Below are positions 44,280 through 52,455 of a DNA stretch of 64,000 bases, in pieces. Origin of the DNA: Dyadobacter bucti (lineage in GTDB: Bacteria > Bacteroidota > Bacteroidia > Cytophagales > Spirosomataceae). The stretch covers positions 124,001-188,000 of the forward strand of contig NZ_SWFP01000001.1 of assembly GCF_005869225.1 (NCBI RefSeq), in the 5' to 3' direction. The stretch's first letter is position 1. Each line of letters begins with the position of its first letter. Below the pieces are notes generated by a model. It saw only the letters and a list, made by a program, of their open reading frames with translations, ran no database searches and was not told where the DNA came from. A program made the translations under genes and the position numbers.

Positions 44280-44477
44280 ATGAACGTCCAATTTTTGTCA
44301 AACGAAAAGGGTAAAAAAACCGCTGTTGTGATTCCTATCAAAGATTGGGAAGAGATTCAGGAGAAGCTGGACCGGGAGAAATTTTTCAATTCTTTGAGTA
44401 AATCTGTTCAGGAAATGAAATTGATGAAAGAAGGAAAAATTCCGGAGCCTGATATAAATGAGTTATTTAATGACTGA
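44280..44477 (+). CDS. Probable type II antitoxin
   Basis: This small 65-residue protein has an N-terminal beta segment (M-N-V-Q-F-L-S-N-E-K-G-K-K-T-A-V-V-I-P-I-K-D), like Phd/YefM-type or DUF2683-like antitoxins, and a charged helical C-terminal half that would wrap the toxin. It overlaps the following RelE/ParE-like gene by 8 bp, the classic antitoxin-then-toxin order. The family call rests mainly on this pairing. Confidence 0.72.
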   Translation: MNVQFLSNEKGKKTAVVIPIKDWEEIQEKLDREKFFNSLSKSVQEMKLMKEGKIPEPDINELFND

Positions 44478-44796
44478 AATAACTTATACCGCAGAATTTA
44501 AGAGAGAGTTCAAGAGACTGTCAAAAAAATTCGTTTCGTTAGACGAGGACATGCACACACTCATCGATGAATTAAGCCGAAATCCGGCGCAGGGGCAGGC
44601 GCTTGGAAAAAACATCTTCAAAATTCGCCTTGGTATTAAGAGCAAAGGAAAAGGAAAGAGCGGCGGAGCGCGAATTATCAGTTATTTTTATTCGGATGGC
44701 GACAAATTGTATCTACTTTATATTTATGACAAATCAGAGCGACAATCAATATCGAATAAAGAAATCCGCTCATTAATCGATTCTATCATAAACTAA
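44470..44796 (+). CDS. RelE/ParE-family toxin
   Basis: This 108-residue protein fits the RelE/ParE fold: I-T-Y-T-A-E-F-K-R-E-F-K-R-L-S-K-K at the start, then L-G-K-N-I-F-K-I-R-L, a basic segment, G-A-R-I-I-S-Y-F and L-Y-L-L-Y-I-Y-D-K-S-E-R. RelE members cut mRNA on the ribosome; ParE members poison gyrase; which applies is not clear. The ATG at 44470 overlaps the antitoxin stop by 8 bp; a start at 44458 would add 4 residues. Confidence 0.78.
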   Translation: MTEITYTAEFKREFKRLSKKFVSLDEDMHTLIDELSRNPAQGQALGKNIFKIRLGIKSKGKGKSGGARIISYFYSDGDKLYLLYIYDKSERQSISNKEIRSLIDSIIN

Positions 44797-44831
44797 TATA
44801 ATCCATTTCCCCATTACCTATAATCAATTAA

Positions 44832-45809
44832 ATGGCCAGAATCCTTACAGGAATTCAAAGTAGCGGACGCCCGCATTTGGGCAATATTTTAGGAGCAATC
44901 CTGCCGGGTATCGAACTTTCCCGGGACCCGCAAAACGAATCCTTCTTTTTTATCGCAGACCTTCATTCACTTACTACCCTAAAAAACGGCACCGAGCGCG
45001 AGGAATATGTACGGGCAGTAGCCGCCTCCTGGCTCGCTTTCGGGTTTGATTTCAATAAAAATACATTCTGGCGTCAGTCCAGGGTTCAGGAACATACGGA
45101 ACTGGCCTGGTACCTCAATTGCTTCACGCCTTTTCCAATGCTTGCCAACGCAACTTCTTTTAAAGAAAAGGCGGAGAAATTATCGGATGTCAATGCAGGG
45201 CTTTTTACTTATCCGGTATTGCAGGCAGCTGACATTTTGCTTTATGATGCCAATATCATCCCCGTAGGCAAGGATCAAAAACAACACCTGGAAATGACTA
45301 AAGACATTGCCAGCCGGTTCAATCTGCTGGCGGGCGAGGAAATCCTGGTACTTCCGGAGCCCCGGATAGACGAACGTATCATGACCATCCCCGGCATTGA
45401 CGGCCAAAAAATGAGCAAGTCTTATAACAACTACATTGACATATTCCTTCCTGAAAATGAGTTAAAGAAAGTCATTAAGAAGATCGTCTCCGATTCAAAA
45501 CAACTGGAAGAGCCCAAAGACCCAGAACAGGATATCACATTCAAGCTATATTCACTGGTGGCCTCAGATACTGATATCGCGGCCATGCGTCAGAATTACC
45601 TGAATGGCGGATATGGTTATGGTCATGCGAAACAGGCTTTGCTTGAATGTATGCTGGAAAAATTTGCCGAACCCCGTCGTATTTTCAATTATTACATGGA
45701 AAACAATGACGAGCTCGAATCGATTTTGATACAGGGTGAAGCCAAGGCACGGGCGATTGCACAGACAACGATCGAAAAAGTAAGGAAAGTCCTTGGTTTC
45801 AGCTCATGA
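44832..45809 (+). CDS. trpS: Tryptophanyl-tRNA synthetase
   Basis: This 325-residue class I synthetase charges tRNA-Trp. It has a HIGH-like G-R-P-H-L-G-N at 12-18, D-L-H-S-L-T near 44, and K-M-S-K-S near 193. Length is normal. Its last codons overlap the start of the next gene by 4 bp. Confidence 0.96.
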   Translation: MARILTGIQSSGRPHLGNILGAILPGIELSRDPQNESFFFIADLHSLTTLKNGTEREEYVRAVAASWLAFGFDFNKNTFWRQSRVQEHTELAWYLNCFTPFPMLANATSFKEKAEKLSDVNAGLFTYPVLQAADILLYDANIIPVGKDQKQHLEMTKDIASRFNLLAGEEILVLPEPRIDERIMTIPGIDGQKMSKSYNNYIDIFLPENELKKVIKKIVSDSKQLEEPKDPEQDITFKLYSLVASDTDIAAMRQNYLNGGYGYGHAKQALLECMLEKFAEPRRIFNYYMENNDELESILIQGEAKARAIAQTTIEKVRKVLGFSS

Positions 45810-46381
45810 CAGAGACAATTGATGCACTGATCCGCCAGGACCAGCAATTTTTTTTATGGCTGAATGGCATGCATTCCCCTCTCATGGATACGCTGATGTA
45901 TTGGATCACATACAAATACACCTGGATCCCGATGTATCTGGTGCTTGTAACGCTGACGCTCAGGGAGGACAGGAAAAAAGGCCTTTTTAAGCTTCTGATA
46001 GTTCTGATCGCGGTGATCGTTGCAGACAAAATCACTTCCGGACTGATGAAGCCCTATTATATGAGATTTCGCCCCTGTCATGAACCGGCATTGCAAGGAT
46101 TGGTCCATCGGGTAACCGATTGCGGAGGCCTTTACGGATTTGCATCCTCGCATGCTTCCACGAGTTTTGCAGTAGCTGTAACATGGTTTGTCATGCTCAG
46201 AAATAGCGTCCGTTATATAGGAGTGATCTTTGTCTGGGCTGCTATTTACTCTTACAGCCGGGTGTATGTAGGCGTTCATTATCCCGGTGACATCCTGATC
46301 GGGGCATTTGTAGGACTCGCTTCCGGATGGGCAGCTATTTGTCTTAACAATACTTTTTTGAAAAGATATTATCTTAATTAA
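45806..46381 (+). CDS. PAP2-family membrane phosphatase
   Basis: This 191-residue membrane protein has several TM helices and the three PAP2 motifs: K-P-Y-Y-M-R-F-R-P near residue 80, S-S-H-A-S-T near 115, and S-R-V-Y-V-G-V-H-Y-P-G-D near 151. Members dephosphorylate lipid phosphates such as undecaprenyl pyrophosphate or phosphatidylglycerol phosphate. The gene overlaps trpS by 4 bp, so they are cotranscribed. Confidence 0.9.
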   Translation: MTETIDALIRQDQQFFLWLNGMHSPLMDTLMYWITYKYTWIPMYLVLVTLTLREDRKKGLFKLLIVLIAVIVADKITSGLMKPYYMRFRPCHEPALQGLVHRVTDCGGLYGFASSHASTSFAVAVTWFVMLRNSVRYIGVIFVWAAIYSYSRVYVGVHYPGDILIGAFVGLASGWAAICLNNTFLKRYYLN

Positions 46382-46392
46382 TTGATTTTATT

Positions 46393-46400
46393 TAATTTTG
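46393..46400 (+). promoter_or_regulatory. -7 box TAATTTTG upstream of prs
   Basis: This matches TAnnTTTG, 19 bp before the ATG at 46420. The implied transcript start supports that ATG over an upstream TTG at 46414. Confidence 0.35.
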
Positions 46401-46419
46401 CGCAAATTTTAAGTTGGCC

Positions 46420-47364
46420 ATGGGTTCATTTAACACAGTAAAGATCTTTTCGGGAAGTCAATCCGAATATTTGGCCAAAGACATTGCCAGGTATTATGGC
46501 AAAGAGCTGGGGGGTTATACTTTAAGAAAATTCAGTGATGGCGAACTGTCACCAAGTTTTGAAGAATCCATAAGAGGCTGCGACGTATTTTTGATTCAGT
46601 CGACCTTTCCTCCCGCGGACAATTTGCTCGAATTGTTACTGATGGTGGACGCCGCACGTCGCGCCTCCGCTCATTACGTGACTGTGGTAATTCCTTATTT
46701 CGGTTATGCGCGCCAGGATAGAAAAGACAAGCCGCGCGTTGCTATTGCTGCAAAAGTTGTAGCTAATTTGCTGACATCAGTTGGTGTAGACAGATTAATG
46801 ACCGTCGATCTTCATGCAGGCCAGATACAGGGGTTTTTCGATTTGCCTGTTGACCACCTCGAGGGAACGTCCATTTTTGTTCCCTACATCAAATCCCTGA
46901 ACCTGAAAAACCTCCTGATCGCTTCCCCGGATATGGGTGGTGCAGCGCGGGCACGGAATTTTGCTAAGTTCCTGAATGTGGACATGATCCTTTGCGATAA
47001 GCATCGGAAAAGGGCCAATGAAATTGCCAGTATGCAGGTGATCGGCGATGTGGAAGGGATGGATGTAGTGCTTGTGGATGACTTGATTGACACCGGTGGA
47101 ACGTTGTGCAAAGCTGCGGAGCTCATTCTTGAAAAAGGCGCAAATTCTGTCAGAGCGATTAGTACTCACGCCATTATGTCGGGAAAAGCGCACGAAAACA
47201 TCGCAAATTCTGTTCTGGAAGAGTTGATCATTACAGATACGATCCCTTTGAAGCAACATAATGAAAAAATTCGCGTACTGTCAGTTGCTGAGCTTTTCGC
47301 AAAAGCAATAGGCCGTATCCGTGATCACGAATCTATTAGTTCATTGTTTATAAATAATCAGTAA
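46420..47364 (+). CDS. prs: Ribose-phosphate pyrophosphokinase
   Basis: This 314-residue enzyme makes PRPP from ribose 5-phosphate and ATP for nucleotide, His and Trp synthesis. Signature segments are F-S-D-G-E-L-S-P, V-V-I-P-Y-F-G-Y-A-R-Q-D-R-K near residue 88, D-L-H-A-G-Q-I-Q-G-F-F near 127, and the PRPP loop V-D-D-L-I-D-T-G-G-T near 217. The ATG M-G-S-F-N-T-V-K-I-F is chosen; a TTG six bp earlier also opens the frame. The bL25 gene follows at 36 bp, a common pairing. Confidence 0.97.
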   Translation: MGSFNTVKIFSGSQSEYLAKDIARYYGKELGGYTLRKFSDGELSPSFEESIRGCDVFLIQSTFPPADNLLELLLMVDAARRASAHYVTVVIPYFGYARQDRKDKPRVAIAAKVVANLLTSVGVDRLMTVDLHAGQIQGFFDLPVDHLEGTSIFVPYIKSLNLKNLLIASPDMGGAARARNFAKFLNVDMILCDKHRKRANEIASMQVIGDVEGMDVVLVDDLIDTGGTLCKAAELILEKGANSVRAISTHAIMSGKAHENIANSVLEELIITDTIPLKQHNEKIRVLSVAELFAKAIGRIRDHESISSLFINNQ

Positions 47365-47400
47365 ATTTTTATTTTTTTAACTTTCTAATTAAATATTCTT

Positions 47401-47967
47401 ATGAAAACGCATGAGATTGTAGGGTTTAAAAGAGCGAATCTCGGCAAGACGGAAGCCATGGAACTTCGTTCGCAGGGTTATGTTCCGTCTGTGCTGTACG
47501 GTGGAAACGAGCAGGTACATTTTTACGCACCGGCCATGTTATTCCGCGAATTGCTTTTCACACCGGATATTTTTAATGTCACTCTGAATATCGAGGGTAC
47601 TTTATATAATGCCATATTGCAAGAAAAACAGTTCCACCCTGTTAATGATTCTCTGATCCACGCCGACTTTCTTCAAATCATAGATGGCAAGGAAATTAAA
47701 GTGGATGTACCTGTTAAATTGACTGGTACTTCATCCGGAGTAATGAAAGGTGGTAAAATGAACCAAAAATTGCGTAAATTGCGTGTACAAGGTTTGGCGA
47801 AGAACATTCCAGACTATGTTAATGTTGATGTAACTGAACTGGATTTAGGTAAATCTGTTAAAGTGGGAGCAATTAAAGCTGAAAATTTTGTTATATTGAC
47901 AGCCGCAAGCAACCCGATTGCCTCAGTTGAGATCCCACGTGCACTGAGAGGTACGCTTGGTAAATAA
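47401..47967 (+). CDS. rplY: Ribosomal protein bL25 (CTC family)
   Basis: This 188-residue protein has an N-terminal 5S-rRNA-binding L25 domain (G-F-K-R-A-N-L-G-K-T-E-A-M-E-L-R-S-Q-G-Y, P-S-V-L-Y-G-G) and the C-terminal TL5/CTC beta domain (K-V-D-V-P-V-K-L-T-G-T-S, then V-D-V-T-E-L-D-L-G). The two-domain form is normal outside enteric bacteria. It is cotranscribed with prs. Confidence 0.95.
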   Translation: MKTHEIVGFKRANLGKTEAMELRSQGYVPSVLYGGNEQVHFYAPAMLFRELLFTPDIFNVTLNIEGTLYNAILQEKQFHPVNDSLIHADFLQIIDGKEIKVDVPVKLTGTSSGVMKGGKMNQKLRKLRVQGLAKNIPDYVNVDVTELDLGKSVKVGAIKAENFVILTAASNPIASVEIPRALRGTLGK

Positions 47968-48000
47968 GTATTTTATTTTTCATGGCTAATAGATGCAAAC

Positions 48001-48030
48001 GTGCCGACCTTTGGTCGGCATATTTGTTTT
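48001..48030 (+). terminator. Probable terminator after the bL25 gene
   Basis: The hairpin TGCCGACC / GGTCGGCA has a short T loop and is followed by a broken T-rich tail. It lies 33 bp after the stop. Confidence 0.65.
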
Positions 48031-48079
48031 ACAGGTAACCAGTTACAGATCAATTCATTAAATTAATCACTCTTTCTTT

Positions 48080-48580
48080 ATGGATAAAATATTTGCGCTC
48101 GACTGGCAGGCAATGCTTATTCCAAGCCAATCTTTACTGGAAGTATTTATAAGAGGAACGGTCACTTACTGGATTATTTATCTGTGTCTCCGGATTTTCC
48201 GGCGGGGAACCGGTCAGTTGAGTATCAGCGATTTGCTGCTCATAACCATGATCTCAGATGCAGCCCAAAATGCAATGGCGGGAACCTATAATTCGATCAG
48301 CGAAGGGGCTGTGTTGATCGTCACTTTGATCTTCTGGGATTACGCGATCGACTATATCGGTTATAAGAAGATCCTCTTCGGCAACATCGCGAAACCTGAC
48401 CCCATACTGCTGATCAGGAACGGCAAATTGCTCCATGCCAATATGGAAAAACAACTGATCGATGAAGACGAGCTGATCGGTCTGCTGAGGGAAAAAGAAG
48501 TGGACGATTACAGAAAAGTTAAAACCTGTTACCTGGAAGCGACCGGTAACATCAGCGTTATCCTGAAAGAAAAATCCTGA
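48080..48580 (+). CDS. DUF421 membrane protein (YetF-like)
   Basis: This 166-residue protein has three N-terminal TM helices (V-T-Y-W-I-I-Y-L-C-L and V-L-I-V-T-L-I-F-W among them) and a small cytoplasmic domain with P-I-L-L-I-R-N-G-K-L near residue 112 and E-D-E-L-I-G-L-L-R-E near 131, the DUF421/YetF pattern. The function is not established. It is shorter than the Bacillus proteins but similar to other Bacteroidetes members. Confidence 0.85.
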   Translation: MDKIFALDWQAMLIPSQSLLEVFIRGTVTYWIIYLCLRIFRRGTGQLSISDLLLITMISDAAQNAMAGTYNSISEGAVLIVTLIFWDYAIDYIGYKKILFGNIAKPDPILLIRNGKLLHANMEKQLIDEDELIGLLREKEVDDYRKVKTCYLEATGNISVILKEKS

Positions 48581-48584
48581 TCAA

Positions 48585-49526
48585 TCAGGCAGAAACAAAA
48601 GTATACCAGTCTTTGATCTGCTTCACCAGTACTTCATTGATCCGGACATAACTCTCATGCGTCCAGCCTCCGATATGCGGAGTTAAAACCACATTGTCGG
48701 AAGTCCGCAGATAATCAAATGATTCCTGCTGTGCCGCGGTAAGTTTGTCCAGTTTCTCATTTTCAAGCACATCGAGGCAGGCACCCCTTACTTTCCCAGA
48801 TCTCAATCCGTTTACTACCGCGTCAAGCTCCACAATTTCGCCCCTTGACAAATTCAGAAGAAAAAACGGCCTGGAAAAACGCTCAATAAAATCCCTGTTG
48901 ATCCAGTTTCGGCTCTCCTTTGTTAAGGGAATATGCAGGCTGAGAATATCGGCCTCACTCATAATTTGCTCCACGCTGGCCTCCTCGGCAAAAGCATCCC
49001 CATAATTGTCACGATACTTATCATAGACCAGTACGCGGCATCCAAACCCGCTTAATCTTTTAGCAGTTGCGGTTCCGTTGTTCCCGTACCCGATAATCCC
49101 CACTGTTTTACCCATCAACTCCACACCTCTGTTACCTTCCCTGTCCCAGATTCCTTTTCTTACTTCCCGGTCGGCTTTAAGTATGTTGTTAAAAAGTGAA
49201 AGCAACATACCCAACGCATGTTCAGCGACTGCATCCCTGTTCCCGGTACCTGCATGAAAAACCTCAATACCCCTCTCCTTCGCCTCATCCAGGTCAATAA
49301 GGTCCAAGCCGGCACCGGCGCGCGCGATAAATTTTAGCTTTTCCGCACCTGACAGCAGTTCATGATCTAAATAGGTTTTGCTTCGGATAATGAGGCCTTC
49401 ATATTCAGGAAGGGCGCGCTTGATGTCGTCACGAATAAACTTGGGATGATATGAATAATCCCAGCCCTGCTCATCCAGCATGTTGAAAAGTGAGGGATGC
49501 ATAGAGTCTGCAATTAGGATTTTCAT
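48585..49526 (-). CDS. D-2-hydroxyacid dehydrogenase (SerA-like)
   Basis: This 313-residue NAD-dependent dehydrogenase has the Rossmann motif G-I-I-G-Y-G-N-N-G near residue 143, the R/E/H catalytic set (Arg in N-L-S-R-G near 230, Glu in L-E-N-E-K near 259, His in T-P-H-I-G-G-W near 287), and I-A-R-A-G-A-G-L near 88. It lacks the ACT domain of long SerA, so 3-phosphoglycerate as substrate is possible but unproven. It converges with the DUF421 gene, only 4 bp apart. Confidence 0.85.
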   Translation of the reverse strand: MKILIADSMHPSLFNMLDEQGWDYSYHPKFIRDDIKRALPEYEGLIIRSKTYLDHELLSGAEKLKFIARAGAGLDLIDLDEAKERGIEVFHAGTGNRDAVAEHALGMLLSLFNNILKADREVRKGIWDREGNRGVELMGKTVGIIGYGNNGTATAKRLSGFGCRVLVYDKYRDNYGDAFAEEASVEQIMSEADILSLHIPLTKESRNWINRDFIERFSRPFFLLNLSRGEIVELDAVVNGLRSGKVRGACLDVLENEKLDKLTAAQQESFDYLRTSDNVVLTPHIGGWTHESYVRINEVLVKQIKDWYTFVSA

Positions 49527-49569
49527 GGGAGCACAGGATTTTTTGTAACTTGCCGATCGAATAGTTTCG

Positions 49570-49577
49570 CAAAAGTA
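49570..49577 (-). promoter_or_regulatory. -7 box TACTTTTG upstream of the hydroxyacid dehydrogenase
   Basis: This matches TAnnTTTG on the minus strand, 43 bp before the ATG at 49526. The same octamer precedes gldC, the desaturase and the Anbu gene. Confidence 0.38.
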
Positions 49578-49622
49578 ATACAGAAATACTCAGAAGAACA
49601 GATACAATATCATTTTAGCTAC

Positions 49623-50729
49623 ATGAGCGATCAAATCAACGATAAACCCATAATAGGAATTACGATTGGAGATTATAACGGAATAGGCCCCGAAGTTATC
49701 CTGAAAGCACTGGAAGGAAACCAGTTAGCAAAACTCTGCACACCCGTCATTTATGGTTCACTGAGGGTTTTGAACCAATACAGAAATCTTCTTGAAATGA
49801 AGGACTGGACTTTGCATGGGATCCAGAAGGTAGAGCAGATCAATCATAAATTAACAAATGTGATCACCTGCTGGCACGATCACCAAACAGAGATCCATCC
49901 GGGAAAGATCACAGCCGAGGCCGGCCAGGGATCGCTTGCATCCCTGAAACGTGCAGTTGAGGACTTAAAAGAAGGAAAAATAAAAGCCCTGGTTACCGGA
50001 CCGATCAACAAGGACAACATCCAGAGTGAAACCTTCCAATTTCCCGGGCATACAGAATACCTGGCTCAGGAATTTAAAAAGGAAGACGCGCTGATGTTTA
50101 TGGTATCGGGTGATCTGCGCGTGGGAGTTCTCACCGGCCACATACCGCTGGAACACGTACGGGCCAACATTACCGCGGAAAAGCTGACAGCGAAACTTGA
50201 TCAGATCATACTATCGCTGAAGGACGATTTCGGAATTAAAAAACCTCGGGTAGCGGTGCTGGGCCTTAACCCGCACGCGGGAGAAAACGGATTGCTCGGC
50301 AACGAAGAGATTGACATTATCAAACCCGTATTGCAGACTTTTAAAGATAAAGGCAACCTGGTTTTTGGCCCTTTTCCCGCCGACGGCTTTTTTGCAGCCG
50401 GTACTTACCGTCAGTATGATGCTATACTTGCGATGTACCACGACCAGGGCTTGATACCTTTTAAAACCCTTGCTTTCAACGAAGGAGTCAATTTTACAGC
50501 TGGCCTGTCAGCTGTACGTACCTCCCCGGACCACGGAACAGCTTATAATATAGCCGGCAAAAACCTCGCAGAACCAGGTTCACTTTTACAGGCCATTTAT
50601 CTGGCTTGCGATGTTTCAAAATTTCGCCAGACCAACCAGGAGATCAATCAGAACGCGTTGGTCTCCAAACCACAACCATCTGAAAGTCAACACCCTGCCA
50701 AGTCGGGAGGAAAACAGAGATATAACTGA
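49623..50729 (+). CDS. pdxA: 4-hydroxythreonine-4-phosphate dehydrogenase
   Basis: This 368-residue enzyme oxidises 4-phosphohydroxy-L-threonine in pyridoxal phosphate synthesis. Family segments are I-T-I-G-D-Y-N-G-I-G-P-E near residue 13, F-P-G-H-T-E-Y-L near 140, L-N-P-H-A-G-E-N-G near 215, and Y-H-D-Q-G-L-I-P-F-K near 272. The last 20 or so residues are a polar extension. It is divergent from the hydroxyacid dehydrogenase gene; a YicC gene follows at 69 bp. Confidence 0.95.
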   Translation: MSDQINDKPIIGITIGDYNGIGPEVILKALEGNQLAKLCTPVIYGSLRVLNQYRNLLEMKDWTLHGIQKVEQINHKLTNVITCWHDHQTEIHPGKITAEAGQGSLASLKRAVEDLKEGKIKALVTGPINKDNIQSETFQFPGHTEYLAQEFKKEDALMFMVSGDLRVGVLTGHIPLEHVRANITAEKLTAKLDQIILSLKDDFGIKKPRVAVLGLNPHAGENGLLGNEEIDIIKPVLQTFKDKGNLVFGPFPADGFFAAGTYRQYDAILAMYHDQGLIPFKTLAFNEGVNFTAGLSAVRTSPDHGTAYNIAGKNLAEPGSLLQAIYLACDVSKFRQTNQEINQNALVSKPQPSESQHPAKSGGKQRYN

Positions 50730-50798
50730 TCAGATCCCGAATCAACTTGCGGGACCTACATTTCTATTTTATAATCACAGGAATTAAAGAAATTCAAC

Positions 50799-51686
50799 AT
50801 GCTAAAATCAATGACCGGGTACGGTGTATCCAACATCGAATCCGATTCAATCAATGTAACGGTTGAAATTAAAACGCTCAATTCCAAGTTTCTGGACATC
50901 TATTGTCGTATCCCCAGAAATTTCTCGGAAAGGGAAATCGAAATACGTAACCTGATCACCCAGTCACTTGAGAGAGGGAAAGTGGAGTTTACGCTGTCCG
51001 TGCAGCCTATTGGCAAAACAGTAGCTTCCACTTCCGTAAACCGTGCGTTGGTTTCTGCATATTTCAGGGATCTTTCAGACACTTCCAAAGGGTTGGATTT
51101 CGAAGCAGATCCCACTGAATTACTGCGGATAGCCCTTCAAATGCCAAATGCCTACAACAATGAAACTGTAGATGATTCAAGCAAGGAAAATGACTGGACA
51201 CAGATCAAGGTAGCAGTCATGGAAGCACTCAGAAAATGTACTGTTTTCAGGGAGCAGGAAGGTAAGATGACCGCCGATAAATTCGAAGAATACATTAAAA
51301 CAATCGAAAACCTGCTCGCCGAAGTGATTGAACAAGATAAACTCAGGATACCGGCAGTGCGGGAAAGGCTTGAAAAACAGGTCCGTGAATTATTGTCAGA
51401 CGACAACTTTGACACGAACCGGTTTGAGCAGGAGCTGATCTATTATGTGGAAAAATTCGATATTTCGGAAGAAAAAATCAGGCTGGCCAATCACCTCACC
51501 TATTTCTCCGAAACCTTGAAAGCGTCGGAAAGCAACGGGAAAAAATTGAATTTCATTGCCCAGGAAATCGGACGGGAAATCAATACGATCGGTTCCAAGG
51601 CGAATGATGTGTCCATTCAGCACCTGGTAGTCCGCATGAAAGACGAACTGGAAAAGATCAAGGAACAAACCATGAATATCATTTAA
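50799..51686 (+). CDS. YicC/YloC family endoribonuclease
   Basis: This 295-residue protein starts M-L-K-S-M-T-G-Y-G and contains V-E-I-K-T-L-N-S-K-F-L-D near residue 25 and the C-terminal K-L-N-F-I-A-Q-E-I-G-R-E-I-N-T-I-G-S-K near 250, both diagnostic. YicC acts in RNA decay in E. coli. The expected length and ends are present. The glycosylase gene starts 5 bp after its stop. Confidence 0.93.
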   Translation: MLKSMTGYGVSNIESDSINVTVEIKTLNSKFLDIYCRIPRNFSEREIEIRNLITQSLERGKVEFTLSVQPIGKTVASTSVNRALVSAYFRDLSDTSKGLDFEADPTELLRIALQMPNAYNNETVDDSSKENDWTQIKVAVMEALRKCTVFREQEGKMTADKFEEYIKTIENLLAEVIEQDKLRIPAVRERLEKQVRELLSDDNFDTNRFEQELIYYVEKFDISEEKIRLANHLTYFSETLKASESNGKKLNFIAQEIGREINTIGSKANDVSIQHLVVRMKDELEKIKEQTMNII

Positions 51687-51691
51687 GGTGA

Positions 51692-52312
51692 ATGCCGGCA
51701 AATAAGCTTCCCAAGGAATTCTATCAGGCATACGATACGCTTACACTTGCTCAAAAATTACTGGGCTGCGAGCTGGTACACGAGAGCCAGGAAGGAACTA
51801 CAAGCGGCATTATTGTCGAAACAGAAGCTTATTTGTCGGACGATCCCGCCTGCCACGCCTACAACCGCCGCACGCCCAGGACCGAGCCGATGTATGCAGC
51901 CGCGGGAACCGTTTATGTATACCTGATCTACGGAATGTACCAGTGCGTCAATGTCGTCAGCAACAAGGAAGGCATTGGAGAAGCGGTATTGATCAGAGCG
52001 CTTCAGCCAACAAGCGGAGCGAACCTGATGGAAATGCGCCGTCAACTGGTCGTCAGGTCCGGGAAAGAAGTGTTATCCCCCAAGAATATCAGTCTCAAAG
52101 AACTCTGTCGCGGCCCGGGCAAACTCGTGAAGGCAATGGGTATAGAAAAATCAGTCCACAACAATATGCACTTTACGCAGGGCCCGCTATACATTGCAGA
52201 GCCATTAATCAGCGGGTTCGACATAAATATCTCCCAAAGAATCGGAATCAATGTCGGGAAAGACCTCCCCTACCGTTTTTCTGTCCGGGATAATCTTTTC
52301 GTTAGCAAGTAG
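51692..52312 (+). CDS. 3-methyladenine DNA glycosylase, AAG/MPG type
   Basis: This 206-residue base-excision repair enzyme removes alkylated purines. Motifs are I-V-E-T-E-A-Y-L near residue 32 (catalytic Glu), D-D-P-A-C-H-A-Y near 41, T-P-R-T-E-P-M-Y near 53, and Y-G-M-Y-Q-C-V-N-V-V near 77. It is the mammalian AAG-like family rather than TagA or AlkA. Cotranscription with yicC is likely given the 5-bp gap. Confidence 0.93.
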   Translation: MPANKLPKEFYQAYDTLTLAQKLLGCELVHESQEGTTSGIIVETEAYLSDDPACHAYNRRTPRTEPMYAAAGTVYVYLIYGMYQCVNVVSNKEGIGEAVLIRALQPTSGANLMEMRRQLVVRSGKEVLSPKNISLKELCRGPGKLVKAMGIEKSVHNNMHFTQGPLYIAEPLISGFDINISQRIGINVGKDLPYRFSVRDNLFVSK

Positions 52313-52391
52313 CAACTGCCAAAAGCATAAAAATACTTTATAAAATTCTATAAGGTGTCGAATTAACAAGCACCTTTTGGAATTGATTTTC

Positions 52392-52399
52392 TATCTTTG
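52392..52399 (+). promoter_or_regulatory. -7 box TATCTTTG upstream of the TPR histidine kinase
   Basis: This matches TAnnTTTG, 56 bp before the ATG at 52456. The -33 region is not a good match. Confidence 0.35.
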
Positions 52400-52455
52400 A
52401 AGTGCGGAAATCATGACTCAACGCTCTTCAATGAATTACCTTCACTTTTACCGGT

